Of a stretch of 10,751 bases of DNA, positions 1 to 6,206 are shown piece after piece (positions within the stretch are counted from its first letter, which is position 1; every line of letters starts with the position of its first letter). Source of the stretch: Methanosarcinales archaeon (lineage in GTDB: Archaea > Halobacteriota > Methanosarcinia > Methanosarcinales > EX4572-44). The stretch covers positions 1 through 10,751 of the forward strand of contig RXIJ01000062.1 of NCBI GenBank assembly GCA_004212095.1. The letters run 5' to 3'. The notes under the pieces are model-generated. The model did no database searches and was not told where the DNA came from. It saw only the letters and a list, made by a program, of their open reading frames with translations. A program made the position numbers and the translations under genes.

Positions 1-325
1 TACAATGAACTCGCGTGAAATGACTTTCTTGATGCTTTTCCGGATGAATTCAATTGGATTCGAGATCCGGAGAACATGGGGGCAAAAATACCAATACAAT
101 CCCGTTTTCTTCAGTAAACCTTGTAGTATCTTTTGCCCTATGCGAACTAAAATTATCAAGAATAATAACAATGGTCTTTCCAGGGTTTATAGACCTTATT
201 TCACCAAAGAATTCACAAATCGATTCCTTTTTCGAGTTCTCCTTAAAGTCGATAACTGAGTTTCCGTTTAAATTCAAATAAAGAGACACCTGACGGTTCA
301 AGATTTGTCCAAACGCATCAAACAT
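1..325 (-). pseudogene. IS630-family transposase remnant (C-terminal catalytic part, frameshifted, cut by window edge)
   Basis: The minus-strand reading from 325 gives the C-terminal half of a DDE transposase. It contains the block ILDNFSSHRA with the second catalytic Asp, then LVFLPPCSPDL, which is typical of IS630/Tc1-mariner-like enzymes. The frame stops at about position 50 just after SPDL. If the single base pair at 61 is removed, the reading continues through 1 as NPIEFIRKSIKKVISREFIV. This restores the NPIE motif and gives 34 residues between the Asp and the Glu, the DD34E spacing of this family. The first catalytic Asp and a normal N-terminus are not visible, because an in-frame TAG lies about 30 bases upstream of 325. 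I read this as a dead insertion-sequence remnant. Programmed frameshifting is possible in some IS families, but no slippery heptamer is evident here. The end of the gene lies beyond the window. Confidence 0.82.
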
Positions 326-355
326 CTTAAGAAGGATACAACGGTGTTGAAGAGG

Positions 356-547
356 CTATATTTTATCAAGCATAGATTGTTGTAAGTGGCTTCGGATTTT
401 GTTGGTGTCAGCAAGAACACAGGTTATATTTGGCAAGAACGATTGGACTGAAGAAGGATACGATGGCATAATACCAAAATTTGCTGGTGGCCGACCACCA
501 AAAAGATTCTTGAAGATTGTTGCCATTAGATAACAAAAGACGTACAA
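356..547 (-). pseudogene. Short unrecognised open frame, possibly the decayed upstream part of the IS630 transposase
   Basis: This 63-codon frame lies immediately upstream of the transposase remnant, in the same reading frame, separated from it only by a TAG stop and ten codons. I do not recognise a motif in its product. It contains a GGRPPANFG stretch and ends in LQQSMLDKI. It may be the mutated N-terminal portion of the same transposase or chance open sequence. There is no clear ribosome-binding site before its ATG. Position and frame are the only reasons to link it to the insertion sequence. Confidence 0.25.
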
Positions 548-760
548 CTGTTAACTTCCAAGTAATTCGATGTAGAATATAGTGCAAAACAGATTCGCAT
601 AATATTAGGTGGATTTGGTAATAAATTTAAAATCCGCCATAGTGAGACAACACAAGTTCCTTTAGGATCCAGCGAGCATATTGATTATCTGTTTCATCGC
701 CTGTTTGCCTTGATTCGGTTACTACTTCTAAGAACGAGTCGTTGTAAATAGTGTAATTAT

Positions 761-793
761 AATTTATCTGGTTCCGCCTGCGCCAGATAATTT
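761..793. repeat. Imperfect 11-bp inverted repeat (hairpin)
   Basis: The arm at 761-771 (AATTTATCTGG) pairs with 783-793 (CCAGATAATTT) at 10 of 11 positions around an 11-base, GC-rich loop. It lies 114 bases or more downstream of the EF-2 stop. No T-run typical of a terminator directly follows on either strand. It could be an end structure left by a mobile element or a 3' UTR hairpin. The function is unknown. Confidence 0.45.
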
Positions 794-824
794 ACATAGA
801 TTTTCCTCAAACAGATAGGTACAC

Positions 825-870
825 AAAAACCTGAGCATCCTCTTAGATGCCTCGGATTTCCAATCCGAGG
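825..870 (-). terminator. Possible 3' hairpin/terminator of the uS12-uS7-EF-2 operon
   Basis: A perfect 9-bp stem, CCTCGGATT / AATCCGAGG, with a 3-base loop lies at 850-870, starting 37 bases after the EF-2 stop on the minus strand. A run of five T follows on the minus strand at 829-825, about 20 bases after the stem. Archaeal termination mainly depends on T-runs, so the stem may serve as a 3'-end stabiliser rather than the stop signal itself. It could also belong to the dispersed repeat family or to the neighbouring mobile-element debris. Confidence 0.4.
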
Positions 871-906
871 TTGTTGACTACACAGCAATCGAGAAATAAA
901 GCCCGC

Positions 907-3096
907 CTACCGGCTCATAAAGTCGCTTGATTTTGGTGGCTCAAGCTTGAGTCCTTTGCGCTGCCTGATTCCCTTCACAACATCTTTTAGCATGTTTGCC
1001 GGAATCGGTTCAAAACCTGCAAACTCTGTACTCCACATGGCTCTCCCTTCGGTTGCTGAGCGAAGGTCTCCTGCAAATCCAAACAGTTCTGCAACAGGTG
1101 CCTTTGCTTCAAGGATAATAGTATCCCCTTCTGTTTGCATGTTTAGAATCATTCCGCGTCGACCCTGTATTTCTCTTGTAGCACCACCCATCTGTTCCTG
1201 CGGAACCTGGATGAATACTTTCTGATAGGGTTCAAGGAGTGTTGGGTCTGCCATGAGTGTTGCTGCCTGTATTGCCTGACGGGATGCTGGTATTACCTGT
1301 GCTGGTCCGCGGTGTACTGCGTCCTCATGAAGCTTAACATCAACAAGTTTTACTTTTACGCCTTGGCATGGCTCTCTTGAGAGTGGTCCTTCTTTCATAA
1401 CTTCTTCAAAGCCTTCGAGAATCAGTTCCATCGTCTCTCTGAGGTATTGAACACCTTTTGTCATATCTATATACATATTTGATTCGAAGATGTGGGTTAC
1501 ACCTTTCGATTCATCCTTGGTCATGCCTTCTTTGATCAAAAGGTTTCTACGGTCTATTTCTGACATTTTCATTGAGATACTGCCAGATTTTATAAGTTCA
1601 ACAACTTCAGGTTTCATTGGCTCCACTTCCACGTAGAACCTATTGTGTCGATTGGGTGATTTTCCCTCTACTGGCCCTGCTGTTCCTTGTATGGTTTCCC
1701 TGTATACAACAAGGGGTGTTGATGTGATAATTTCTACATTTTTGTCACGTTCAATTCTGTGTCCCACCACTTCGAGGTGGAGTTCACCCATTCCTGCCAT
1801 GAGGTGTTCGCCTGTTTCTTCGTTAATGCTTACCTTGAGCGTTGGGTCTTCTTTTGCCACCTGTCTTAACACTTCTACGAGTTTTGGCAAATCTTTCATG
1901 TGTTTTGCTTCCACTGACACAGTGACTACTGGTTCGCTGGCATGTTTTATACCTTCAAATGGCACCATATCTTGGAGGGTAGTCGCCGTTGTTCCGACGA
2001 TTGCGTTTTTGAGCCCTGAGACTGCTACGATGTTTCCTGCAGGTATTTGCTCCACTTCTATTCGATCCGGTCCCATGTATATGCCCACCTGTTGCAGGCG
2101 ATCCTTTACAGCAGTTCCTGAGATGTATAGTTCGGCTCCACGGCGAAGTGTGCCGCTGAAGAGTCTTCCTGCTGAAATCTCTCCTGCGTGCGGGTCTGTC
2201 AGTATTTTTGTTACCATCAGTGCAACATCGCCAGATGGATCAACATTAATCATGGATTTGCCAATTTTGCTTTTAGGGTCTCCACGCCATATTACTTTTA
2301 TTCTCTCTTTTTGAGCTTCCAGTGGGTTTGGCATGAACCTAATAATCATATCGTTTACCACCTCGTGCAGTGGGCATTTCTGTGCAAGAGATTTCATGTC
2401 CTCGTTTTTGCAGTACTCGTATACCTCGTTGAATCCAATTTTGGTCCTTGTCATAAATGGCACGCTTACTGCCCAGTTATACAGTGCCGAACCAAAGGCA
2501 ACTGTACCATTGGCTGCATCCATACGCCATTCCTTGTATTTTTCCGGACGCATACCTTTAATCAGCTTGTTAACGTGGTCTATGACTTTTCCAAGGCGAA
2601 CCTGCATTTCCTGGGAATCGACCTTGAGCTCGTTTATGAGTCGGTCAACCTTGTTTATGAAGAGCACAGGTTTCACGTTTTCTTGAAGTGCCTGACGCAG
2701 CACGGTTTCCGTCTGCGGCATTGTGCCCTCGACTGCATCAACCACGACTAAAGCACCGTCCACTGCCCTCATGGCACGTGTAACATCTCCGCCAAAGTCA
2801 ACATGTCCTGGCGTGTCTATAAGGTTGATGAGATATTCTTTTTCTTCAAAGGTGTGCACCATGGATACGTTAGCTGCATTAATTGTTATGCCTCGCTCTT
2901 GTTCTTCCTCATCATAATCCATGAATAATTGGGTTCCTGCAAGCTCCTTTGAGATCATGCCTGCACCAGCCAACAGATTGTCAGAGAGTGTTGTTTTGCC
3001 ATGATCTATGTGCGCTACAATTCCAATGTTTCTGATAAACTTTGGTTTGTCCATCAATGTCTGGACGCGCTCAACCATTTTCTTTCTTCGTCCCAT
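907..3096 (-). CDS. fusA: Translation elongation factor EF-2 (archaeal aEF-2)
   Basis: This GTPase translocates tRNAs and mRNA on the ribosome after each peptide bond. At 729 residues it has normal archaeal length. The G domain shows G1 AHIDHGKT (28-35), switch I ERGITI (67-72), G3 DTPGH (94-98) and G4 NKVD (148-151). The C-terminal domain carries LHEDAVHRGPAQ, whose His595 corresponds to the residue modified to diphthamide in archaea and eukaryotes. The ATG at 3096 is preceded by AAGAGGA with about seven bases of spacing. The gene is last in a uS12-uS7-EF-2 operon. The spacer from uS7 (about 170 bases) is unusually long and filled with hairpin repeats, so EF-2 could be expressed separately from the ribosomal proteins through mRNA processing or an internal promoter. 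It ends in TAG. The usual downstream partner, EF-1alpha, is absent. Confidence 0.98.
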   Translation of the reverse strand: MGRRKKMVERVQTLMDKPKFIRNIGIVAHIDHGKTTLSDNLLAGAGMISKELAGTQLFMDYDEEEQERGITINAANVSMVHTFEEKEYLINLIDTPGHVDFGGDVTRAMRAVDGALVVVDAVEGTMPQTETVLRQALQENVKPVLFINKVDRLINELKVDSQEMQVRLGKVIDHVNKLIKGMRPEKYKEWRMDAANGTVAFGSALYNWAVSVPFMTRTKIGFNEVYEYCKNEDMKSLAQKCPLHEVVNDMIIRFMPNPLEAQKERIKVIWRGDPKSKIGKSMINVDPSGDVALMVTKILTDPHAGEISAGRLFSGTLRRGAELYISGTAVKDRLQQVGIYMGPDRIEVEQIPAGNIVAVSGLKNAIVGTTATTLQDMVPFEGIKHASEPVVTVSVEAKHMKDLPKLVEVLRQVAKEDPTLKVSINEETGEHLMAGMGELHLEVVGHRIERDKNVEIITSTPLVVYRETIQGTAGPVEGKSPNRHNRFYVEVEPMKPEVVELIKSGSISMKMSEIDRRNLLIKEGMTKDESKGVTHIFESNMYIDMTKGVQYLRETMELILEGFEEVMKEGPLSREPCQGVKVKLVDVKLHEDAVHRGPAQVIPASRQAIQAATLMADPTLLEPYQKVFIQVPQEQMGGATREIQGRRGMILNMQTEGDTIILEAKAPVAELFGFAGDLRSATEGRAMWSTEFAGFEPIPANMLKDVVKGIRQRKGLKLEPPKSSDFMSR

Positions 3097-3146
3097 ATAA
3101 ATTTCCTCTTAAAAACTTGATTGCTTCATACTTAATTACTTGCACA

Positions 3147-3271
3147 CTCAATTGCTAACGCAATCGAGAATTGTGCAGTTGATAGTTTATCTCTGTACAA
3201 CGAAGTGTACAGTTGTTAGGTTAATCTCTGCACAACGAAGTCGTGCAGTGGTTAATCGATTATATCGATTA
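3147..3271 (-). repeat. Structured intergenic repeats between uS7 and EF-2 (four hairpins, sense orientation)
   Basis: Read on the minus strand in transcript order, four stems follow one another. TAATCGAT/ATCGATTA (3271-3253) overlaps the uS7 stop codon. CTGCACGAC/GTTGTGCAG (3248-3228) has loop TTC and 9 bp including one G-T pair. CTGTACA/TGTACAG (3212-3193) is 7 bp. CTCGATTGC/GCAATTGAG (3168-3147) is 9 bp including one G-T pair. The third hairpin and the tail after it, up to TCTCGATTGCG, closely match the two tandem units found in the SBDS-rrp4 spacer at 6067-6192 on the opposite strand. The array sits within a presumed polycistronic mRNA. It may be a mobile REP/MITE-like element, an mRNA processing or stability element, or both. 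Confidence 0.75.
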
Positions 3272-3823
3272 TCTTGCTGCCTTTGCAACGCGCTCCAGAC
3301 CATCCTTCTTACCAATAGAATATGACTTCACATCATACCTAGCAGAAGCAAGAATCTCATTTGCAAGCGCGTTTGACATGGAACGCTTTGACTTAAAAGC
3401 ACTCTTTGAAGCACCCTCGGTGATGAACTGCAAGGCAAGATCAACACGCCGCTGCGGGGCAGAATCTACTGCCTTTGGAATCGATATGCCTCCATATTTA
3501 AGACGAACAATCTCTTCTCTAGGGCCCACGTTAGTAATAGAATCTACAAAAACCTGCATTGGGTTCTCTTTGGTCTTTCGATTGATGATTTCAAAACACT
3601 CTTTAACTATTTTATATGATAGTATTTTTTTTCCATTGTTCTCTTCACGCCTCATAACACTGTTAATCAACCGTTCAACGATTGGCAGATTTGACTTATT
3701 AAACTGCTGACGTGCGTGCCTGCCACCGGAATGAAGTGAAAGCGTCGGAGTAGTGTTAATATACCTTGCCATCCCCCTATCTTTTACTTCAACATCAGTA
3801 TCCCATTGATCAAATAACTTCAT
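3269..3823 (-). CDS. rps7: 30S ribosomal protein uS7 (S7)
   Basis: uS7 nucleates assembly of the head of the small subunit by binding the 3' domain of 16S rRNA and contacts the E-site tRNA. The 184-residue product fits archaeal S7. Family blocks visible in order are an N-terminal KLFDQWD, RYINTTP, SGGRHARQQF, IVERLINSVMR, NPMQVFVDSITNVGPREE, RLKYGGISIPKAVDSAPQRRVDLAL and the C-terminal KKDGLERVAKAAR. The ATG is preceded by GTGAGGT, which overlaps the stop of the uS12 gene. Only six bases separate the two genes, so translational coupling is likely. The stop codon lies inside an 8-bp AT-rich hairpin that begins the intergenic repeat array leading to EF-2. Confidence 0.97.
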   Translation of the reverse strand: MKLFDQWDTDVEVKDRGMARYINTTPTLSLHSGGRHARQQFNKSNLPIVERLINSVMRREENNGKKILSYKIVKECFEIINRKTKENPMQVFVDSITNVGPREEIVRLKYGGISIPKAVDSAPQRRVDLALQFITEGASKSAFKSKRSMSNALANEILASARYDVKSYSIGKKDGLERVAKAAR

Positions 3824-3829
3824 GTATAA

Positions 3830-4258
3830 TTACCTCACAGGTTTATCTCTCTTACCGCATACCATCTCAGGGAGCGGCACATTGTTTACAGCTATCACTT
3901 TAAAACGCACACCAGAAATGTCTCCCATGGAACCGCCCATCCTGCCGCCAATGCGCTCAACAGTAACTTCATCATGCTCGTCAATAAAGTTAATAGCACC
4001 ATCACCAGGACAAAAAGCTGAAACCTGCCTGCCATTCTTAATCAACTGCAGCCTGACACACTTGCGTATAGCTGAGTTCGGCTGCTTTGCCTCGACACCT
4101 ATCTTCTCAAGTGCAATACCACGTGCCTGTGGCGCACCACTGAGCGGGTCTGCTTTTATATCCAAACCAAGAGTACGCCTTGAATAGTGACTGTCACTCC
4201 ATCTAAACTTCTTACGATCAACCTTGAGCTTACGAGCTGCATACTTTCCTTTTCCCAT
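3830..4258 (-). CDS. rps12: 30S ribosomal protein uS12 (S12)
   Basis: uS12 lies at the decoding centre and the interface with EF-1alpha and EF-2, and governs accuracy of tRNA selection. The 142-residue product has archaeal length. It begins MGKGKYAARKLKVDRKKFRW and contains the loop KQPNSAIRKCVRLQLIKNG (58-76), which carries the PNSA motif of the decoding site. Further blocks are GDGAINFIDEHDEVTVE and GGRMGGSMGDISGVRFKV (104-121), ending CGKRDKPVR. GAAGAGGAA stands before the ATG. It is the first gene of this operon. In many euryarchaea uS12 is preceded by RNA polymerase genes, L30e and NusA-like genes, but here a divergent promoter region lies directly upstream. Confidence 0.97.
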   Translation of the reverse strand: MGKGKYAARKLKVDRKKFRWSDSHYSRRTLGLDIKADPLSGAPQARGIALEKIGVEAKQPNSAIRKCVRLQLIKNGRQVSAFCPGDGAINFIDEHDEVTVERIGGRMGGSMGDISGVRFKVIAVNNVPLPEMVCGKRDKPVR

Positions 4259-4509
4259 ATTATATATTCCTCTTCAAACTTTTATCCTATTACGTGTTCT
4301 TTTACTAATTTCCTGTGTAACTTAATTCCTCTTAATATTTCTACCATATATAAAAACTTATCATTTCGATACCATTATATGCTTGAATAAGTTATAGACA
4401 GGAAATAGTGAACAATTAATACATAGATACATAGTATAATAAACATGTACTAACGTTAATATTATAGTATTGATTCACTGTTCTATGTTTTCAGGAGATG
4501 AATTAAAGT
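4259..4509. promoter_or_regulatory. Divergent intergenic promoter region between uS12 and psmA
   Basis: This 251-base AT-rich spacer must carry promoters for both operons. For uS12 (minus strand) the best TATA box is at 4345-4357, read as GTTTTTATATATG, which would place transcription start near 4325 and leave a leader of about 65 bases. A second TATA-like stretch occurs near 4373-4383. For psmA (plus strand) candidates are CATAGTATAATAAAC (about 4430-4444) and AATATTATAG (about 4459-4468). Neither is clearly better. The psmA ribosome-binding site GGAGATG is at 4494-4500. No gene or tRNA is visible. Confidence 0.55.
4345..4357 (-). promoter_or_regulatory. Likely TATA box of the uS12-uS7-EF-2 operon
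   Basis: On the minus strand this reads GTTTTTATATATG, a good match to the archaeal TATA consensus TTTATATA. It lies about 90 bases before the uS12 start codon. The upstream bases are purine-rich (CGAAATGATAA), which could serve as a TFB recognition element. The assignment is by consensus only. Confidence 0.45.
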
Positions 4510-5301
4510 ATGCAACAAATGGCACCACAAATGGGATATGACCGTGCTATAACGGTTTTCAGTCCGGACGGACGTCTTTTTCAGGTAGAATATGCACGTG
4601 AAGCAGTAAAAAAGGGCACGACTGCGGTTGGTATAAAATCTACCGGAGGGGTTGTACTGCTTGTTGATAAGCGTATTACCAGCCGGTTACTTGAGGTTGA
4701 ATCGGTCGAGAAGATTTTTCAGATAGATGATCACATTGGTGCTGCCAGTTCAGGTCTTGTAGCTGATGTGAGAGCACTTATTGATCGGGCAAGAGTGGAG
4801 GCTCAGGTAAATGATATAACGTATGGTGAACCTATAGGTATTGAAACACTGGCAAAAAAGGTCTGCGATCATAAGCAAGTTTACACCCAGTATGGAGGTG
4901 CGCGTCCTTATGGGACTGCGCTTTTGATTGCAGGACTTGATGATGGGGTTGCACGTCTTTTTGAGACCGATCCAAGTGGTGCTCTTTTAGAATACAAAGC
5001 CACTGCTATTGGTTCAGGAAGGAGTGAAGTGATGGAAGTCTTTGAAGCCAAGTATTCAAAGGATATTAATCTCGATGGTGCTATCCAGTTAGGACTTGAG
5101 GCAATCCATGCTTCTTCAGAAGGTCATTTTGATGCTTCTACTATCGAGTGTGGAGTTGTTGAAGTATCGACTCACTGTTTTAGAAAACTTTCGATAGAAG
5201 AGGTTTCTGCGCATGTTAAGACATTTTCAGATTCTCTTCCTCCGGCAGAAACAGAATCGACTTCACCTCCGGCAGAAACAGAATCGACTTCAGAAGAGTG
5301 A
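4510..5301 (+). CDS. psmA: 20S proteasome alpha subunit
   Basis: PsmA forms the outer heptameric rings of the archaeal 20S proteasome, gates substrate entry and docks the unfoldase (PAN or a Cdc48-type ATPase). The alpha signature YDRAITVFSPDGRLFQVEYAREAVKKG begins at residue 10, and its YDR gate segment is intact. Lys68 in SVEKIF corresponds to the pocket lysine that receives the HbYX tail of the ATPase. The length of 263 is slightly above usual because of an acidic Ser/Thr/Pro/Glu-rich tail made by a perfect 27-bp duplication. The start at 4510 follows GGAGATG by nine bases. It heads the plus-strand operon, directly before SBDS, as in many euryarchaeal exosome superoperons. The RNase P protein genes that often precede psmA are absent. 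The beta subunit is not in the window. Confidence 0.97.
   Translation: MQQMAPQMGYDRAITVFSPDGRLFQVEYAREAVKKGTTAVGIKSTGGVVLLVDKRITSRLLEVESVEKIFQIDDHIGAASSGLVADVRALIDRARVEAQVNDITYGEPIGIETLAKKVCDHKQVYTQYGGARPYGTALLIAGLDDGVARLFETDPSGALLEYKATAIGSGRSEVMEVFEAKYSKDINLDGAIQLGLEAIHASSEGHFDASTIECGVVEVSTHCFRKLSIEEVSAHVKTFSDSLPPAETESTSPPAETESTSEE
5239..5292 (+). repeat. Perfect 27-bp tandem duplication in the psmA 3' end
   Basis: The unit at 5239-5265 is repeated without change at 5266-5292. It encodes PPAETESTS twice, followed by EE and the stop. Identity at the nucleotide level, including third positions, suggests a recent slippage or duplication event. The tail lies outside the folded alpha-subunit core. 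Confidence 0.95.
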
Positions 5302-5309
5302 GCTTTTGG

Positions 5310-5376
5310 GGTGTTATTCTGGTCTCAACATGTACAGAAACGACGAATAAATTGAGTATGAGGTGTTATTATGGTC
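5310..5376 (+). repeat. Duplicated translation-initiation sequence before SBDS
   Basis: GGTGTTATTCTGGTC at 5310-5324 recurs as GGTGTTATTATGGTC at 5362-5376, 14 of 15 bases identical and 52 bp apart. The second copy contains the real SBDS ribosome-binding site (GAGGTG, 5360-5365) and ATG. The first copy has CTG in place of ATG and is not followed by a useful frame. It looks like a vestigial copy of the start region. Confidence 0.7.
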
Positions 5377-6063
5377 ACGCTTGATGAAGCCGTGACTGCT
5401 CGGCTTAAATCACAGGGCATGACTTTTGAGGTTCTTGTTGAACCTGATGGTGCGCATGCTTTCAAGAAAGGTGAAGCGGTTATAGAGGATATTCTTGCTG
5501 TAGCAGATGTGTTTTCGAATGCAAGTAGGGGTGAGAGACCTGTTGAAAAGGATGTGCTCGAAATTTTTGGAACTACCGACGTGTTTCAGGTTGCTTCTAA
5601 AATCGTAAAAGACGGCGAAATTCATCTTACAACAGAGCAGCGTAAAAATATACAGGAGCAAAAAAAGAAGAAAATAATAACAATTATTGCCAGAAACGCC
5701 ATTAATCCCCAGACAAAAACACCTCATCCACCGGAACGAATCGGGCGTGCAATGGAAGAAGCGGGCGTGCATATTGATCCTTTAAAACAGGTGGATAAAC
5801 AGGTAAATATTGTGTTAAAAGCACTTCGTCCGATTATGCCCATACGTTTTGAAGAGACCAGTATTGCAGTTAAGATACCATCCAATTACGCTTCAAAGGT
5901 TTATGGAGCAGTGTCCGGGTTTGGGAAACTTTCTAAACAGGAATGGCAGAACGATGGTTCATGGATTGGAGTTGTAACGATGCCTGCTGGTTTGCAGAAT
6001 GATTTCTATGAGGCCATGAATCATTTGACCAAGGGTGAAGTTGAGACAAAAATTATAAAATAA
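5371..6063 (+). CDS. SBDS: SBDS/Sdo1 family ribosome maturation factor
   Basis: SBDS proteins, with the EF-2-like GTPase EFL1 in eukaryotes, release the anti-association factor eIF6 from the nascent large ribosomal subunit. Archaea carry SBDS and aIF6, and EF-2 may supply the GTPase role. The 230-residue length is typical of archaea. The N-terminal FYSH domain (about 1-85) holds FKKGEAVIEDILAVADVFSNASRGERP, with the conserved DVFSNASRGE-type segment. A helical middle domain includes LTTEQRKNIQEQKKKKIITIIARNAINPQTKTPHPPERI. The C-terminal ferredoxin-like domain contains LRPIMPIRFE and the segment around YGAVSGFGKLSKQEW. The start follows GAGGTG by five bases. It is 69 bases after psmA and about 180 before rrp4, and the latter gap is filled with structured repeats. 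Confidence 0.96.
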   Translation: MVTLDEAVTARLKSQGMTFEVLVEPDGAHAFKKGEAVIEDILAVADVFSNASRGERPVEKDVLEIFGTTDVFQVASKIVKDGEIHLTTEQRKNIQEQKKKKIITIIARNAINPQTKTPHPPERIGRAMEEAGVHIDPLKQVDKQVNIVLKALRPIMPIRFEETSIAVKIPSNYASKVYGAVSGFGKLSKQEWQNDGSWIGVVTMPAGLQNDFYEAMNHLTKGEVETKIIK

Positions 6064-6066
6064 TAT

Positions 6067-6192
6067 CTGCACAACTTCGCTTTCGCAGAAATAACTATCA
6101 ACTGTATAATTCTTGATTACGCAAGCACTGTACAACTTCGTTGTGCAGAAATAATTATCAACTGCATAATTCTTGATTGCGAAGTAATCAAG
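6067..6192 (+). repeat. Structured intergenic repeat units between SBDS and rrp4
   Basis: Two tandem units begin at 6067 and 6128, 61 bp apart. Each has a CTG...CAG hairpin core, then an AT-rich tail ending TTCTTGATTRCG. Over about 54 bases they differ by only a few substitutions and one indel. In the second unit the core is a 9-bp stem (CTGTACAAC/GTTGTGCAG, loop TTC, 6128-6148). The end forms another stem, CTTGATT/AATCAAG (6172-6192). In the first unit the stem is degraded. The reverse complement of the 3147-3248 region is the same family, again in the sense direction of its own operon. Confidence 0.8.
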
Positions 6193-6206
6193 TGCGGAAA
6201 ACAACT

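Larger units (their letters stand above)
548..906. other. Gene-free interval between IS remnant and EF-2 gene
   Basis: I see no open frame of 60 or more codons with family resemblance, no tRNA-like cloverleaf and no rRNA here. The interval holds two hairpins (761-793 and 850-870) and a short copy of part of the intergenic repeat family (885-897, read on the minus strand). In other euryarchaea the genes for EF-1alpha and uS10 commonly follow EF-2. Neither is present in this interval. Confidence 0.6.

Noticed and set aside
772..784. GGTTCCGCCTGCGCC as a tRNA T-arm
   Set aside because: No acceptor, anticodon or D arm can be built around it on either strand.
757..909. Possible readthrough of the EF-2 TAG stop (pyrrolysine or suppressor), since 49 codons stay open after it
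   Set aside because: An open run of this length has roughly a one in ten chance of occurring at random. The EF-2 product is already full length, and the extension shows no family resemblance.
1643..2751. Long plus-strand open frames (223 and 187 codons) within the EF-2 gene
   Set aside because: They lie antisense to an intact, highly conserved EF-2, and the products have no recognisable domains.
4405..4486. Imperfect inverted repeat (ATAGTGAACAAT with ATTGATTCACTGTT) as an operator in the psmA promoter
   Set aside because: The match needs gaps and lies in AT-rich sequence. I cannot separate it from chance.
6067..6192. CRISPR array
   Set aside because: There are only two units with 61-bp period, the conserved part is nearly the whole unit, no unique spacers occur, and copies exist at unlinked sites on the other strand.
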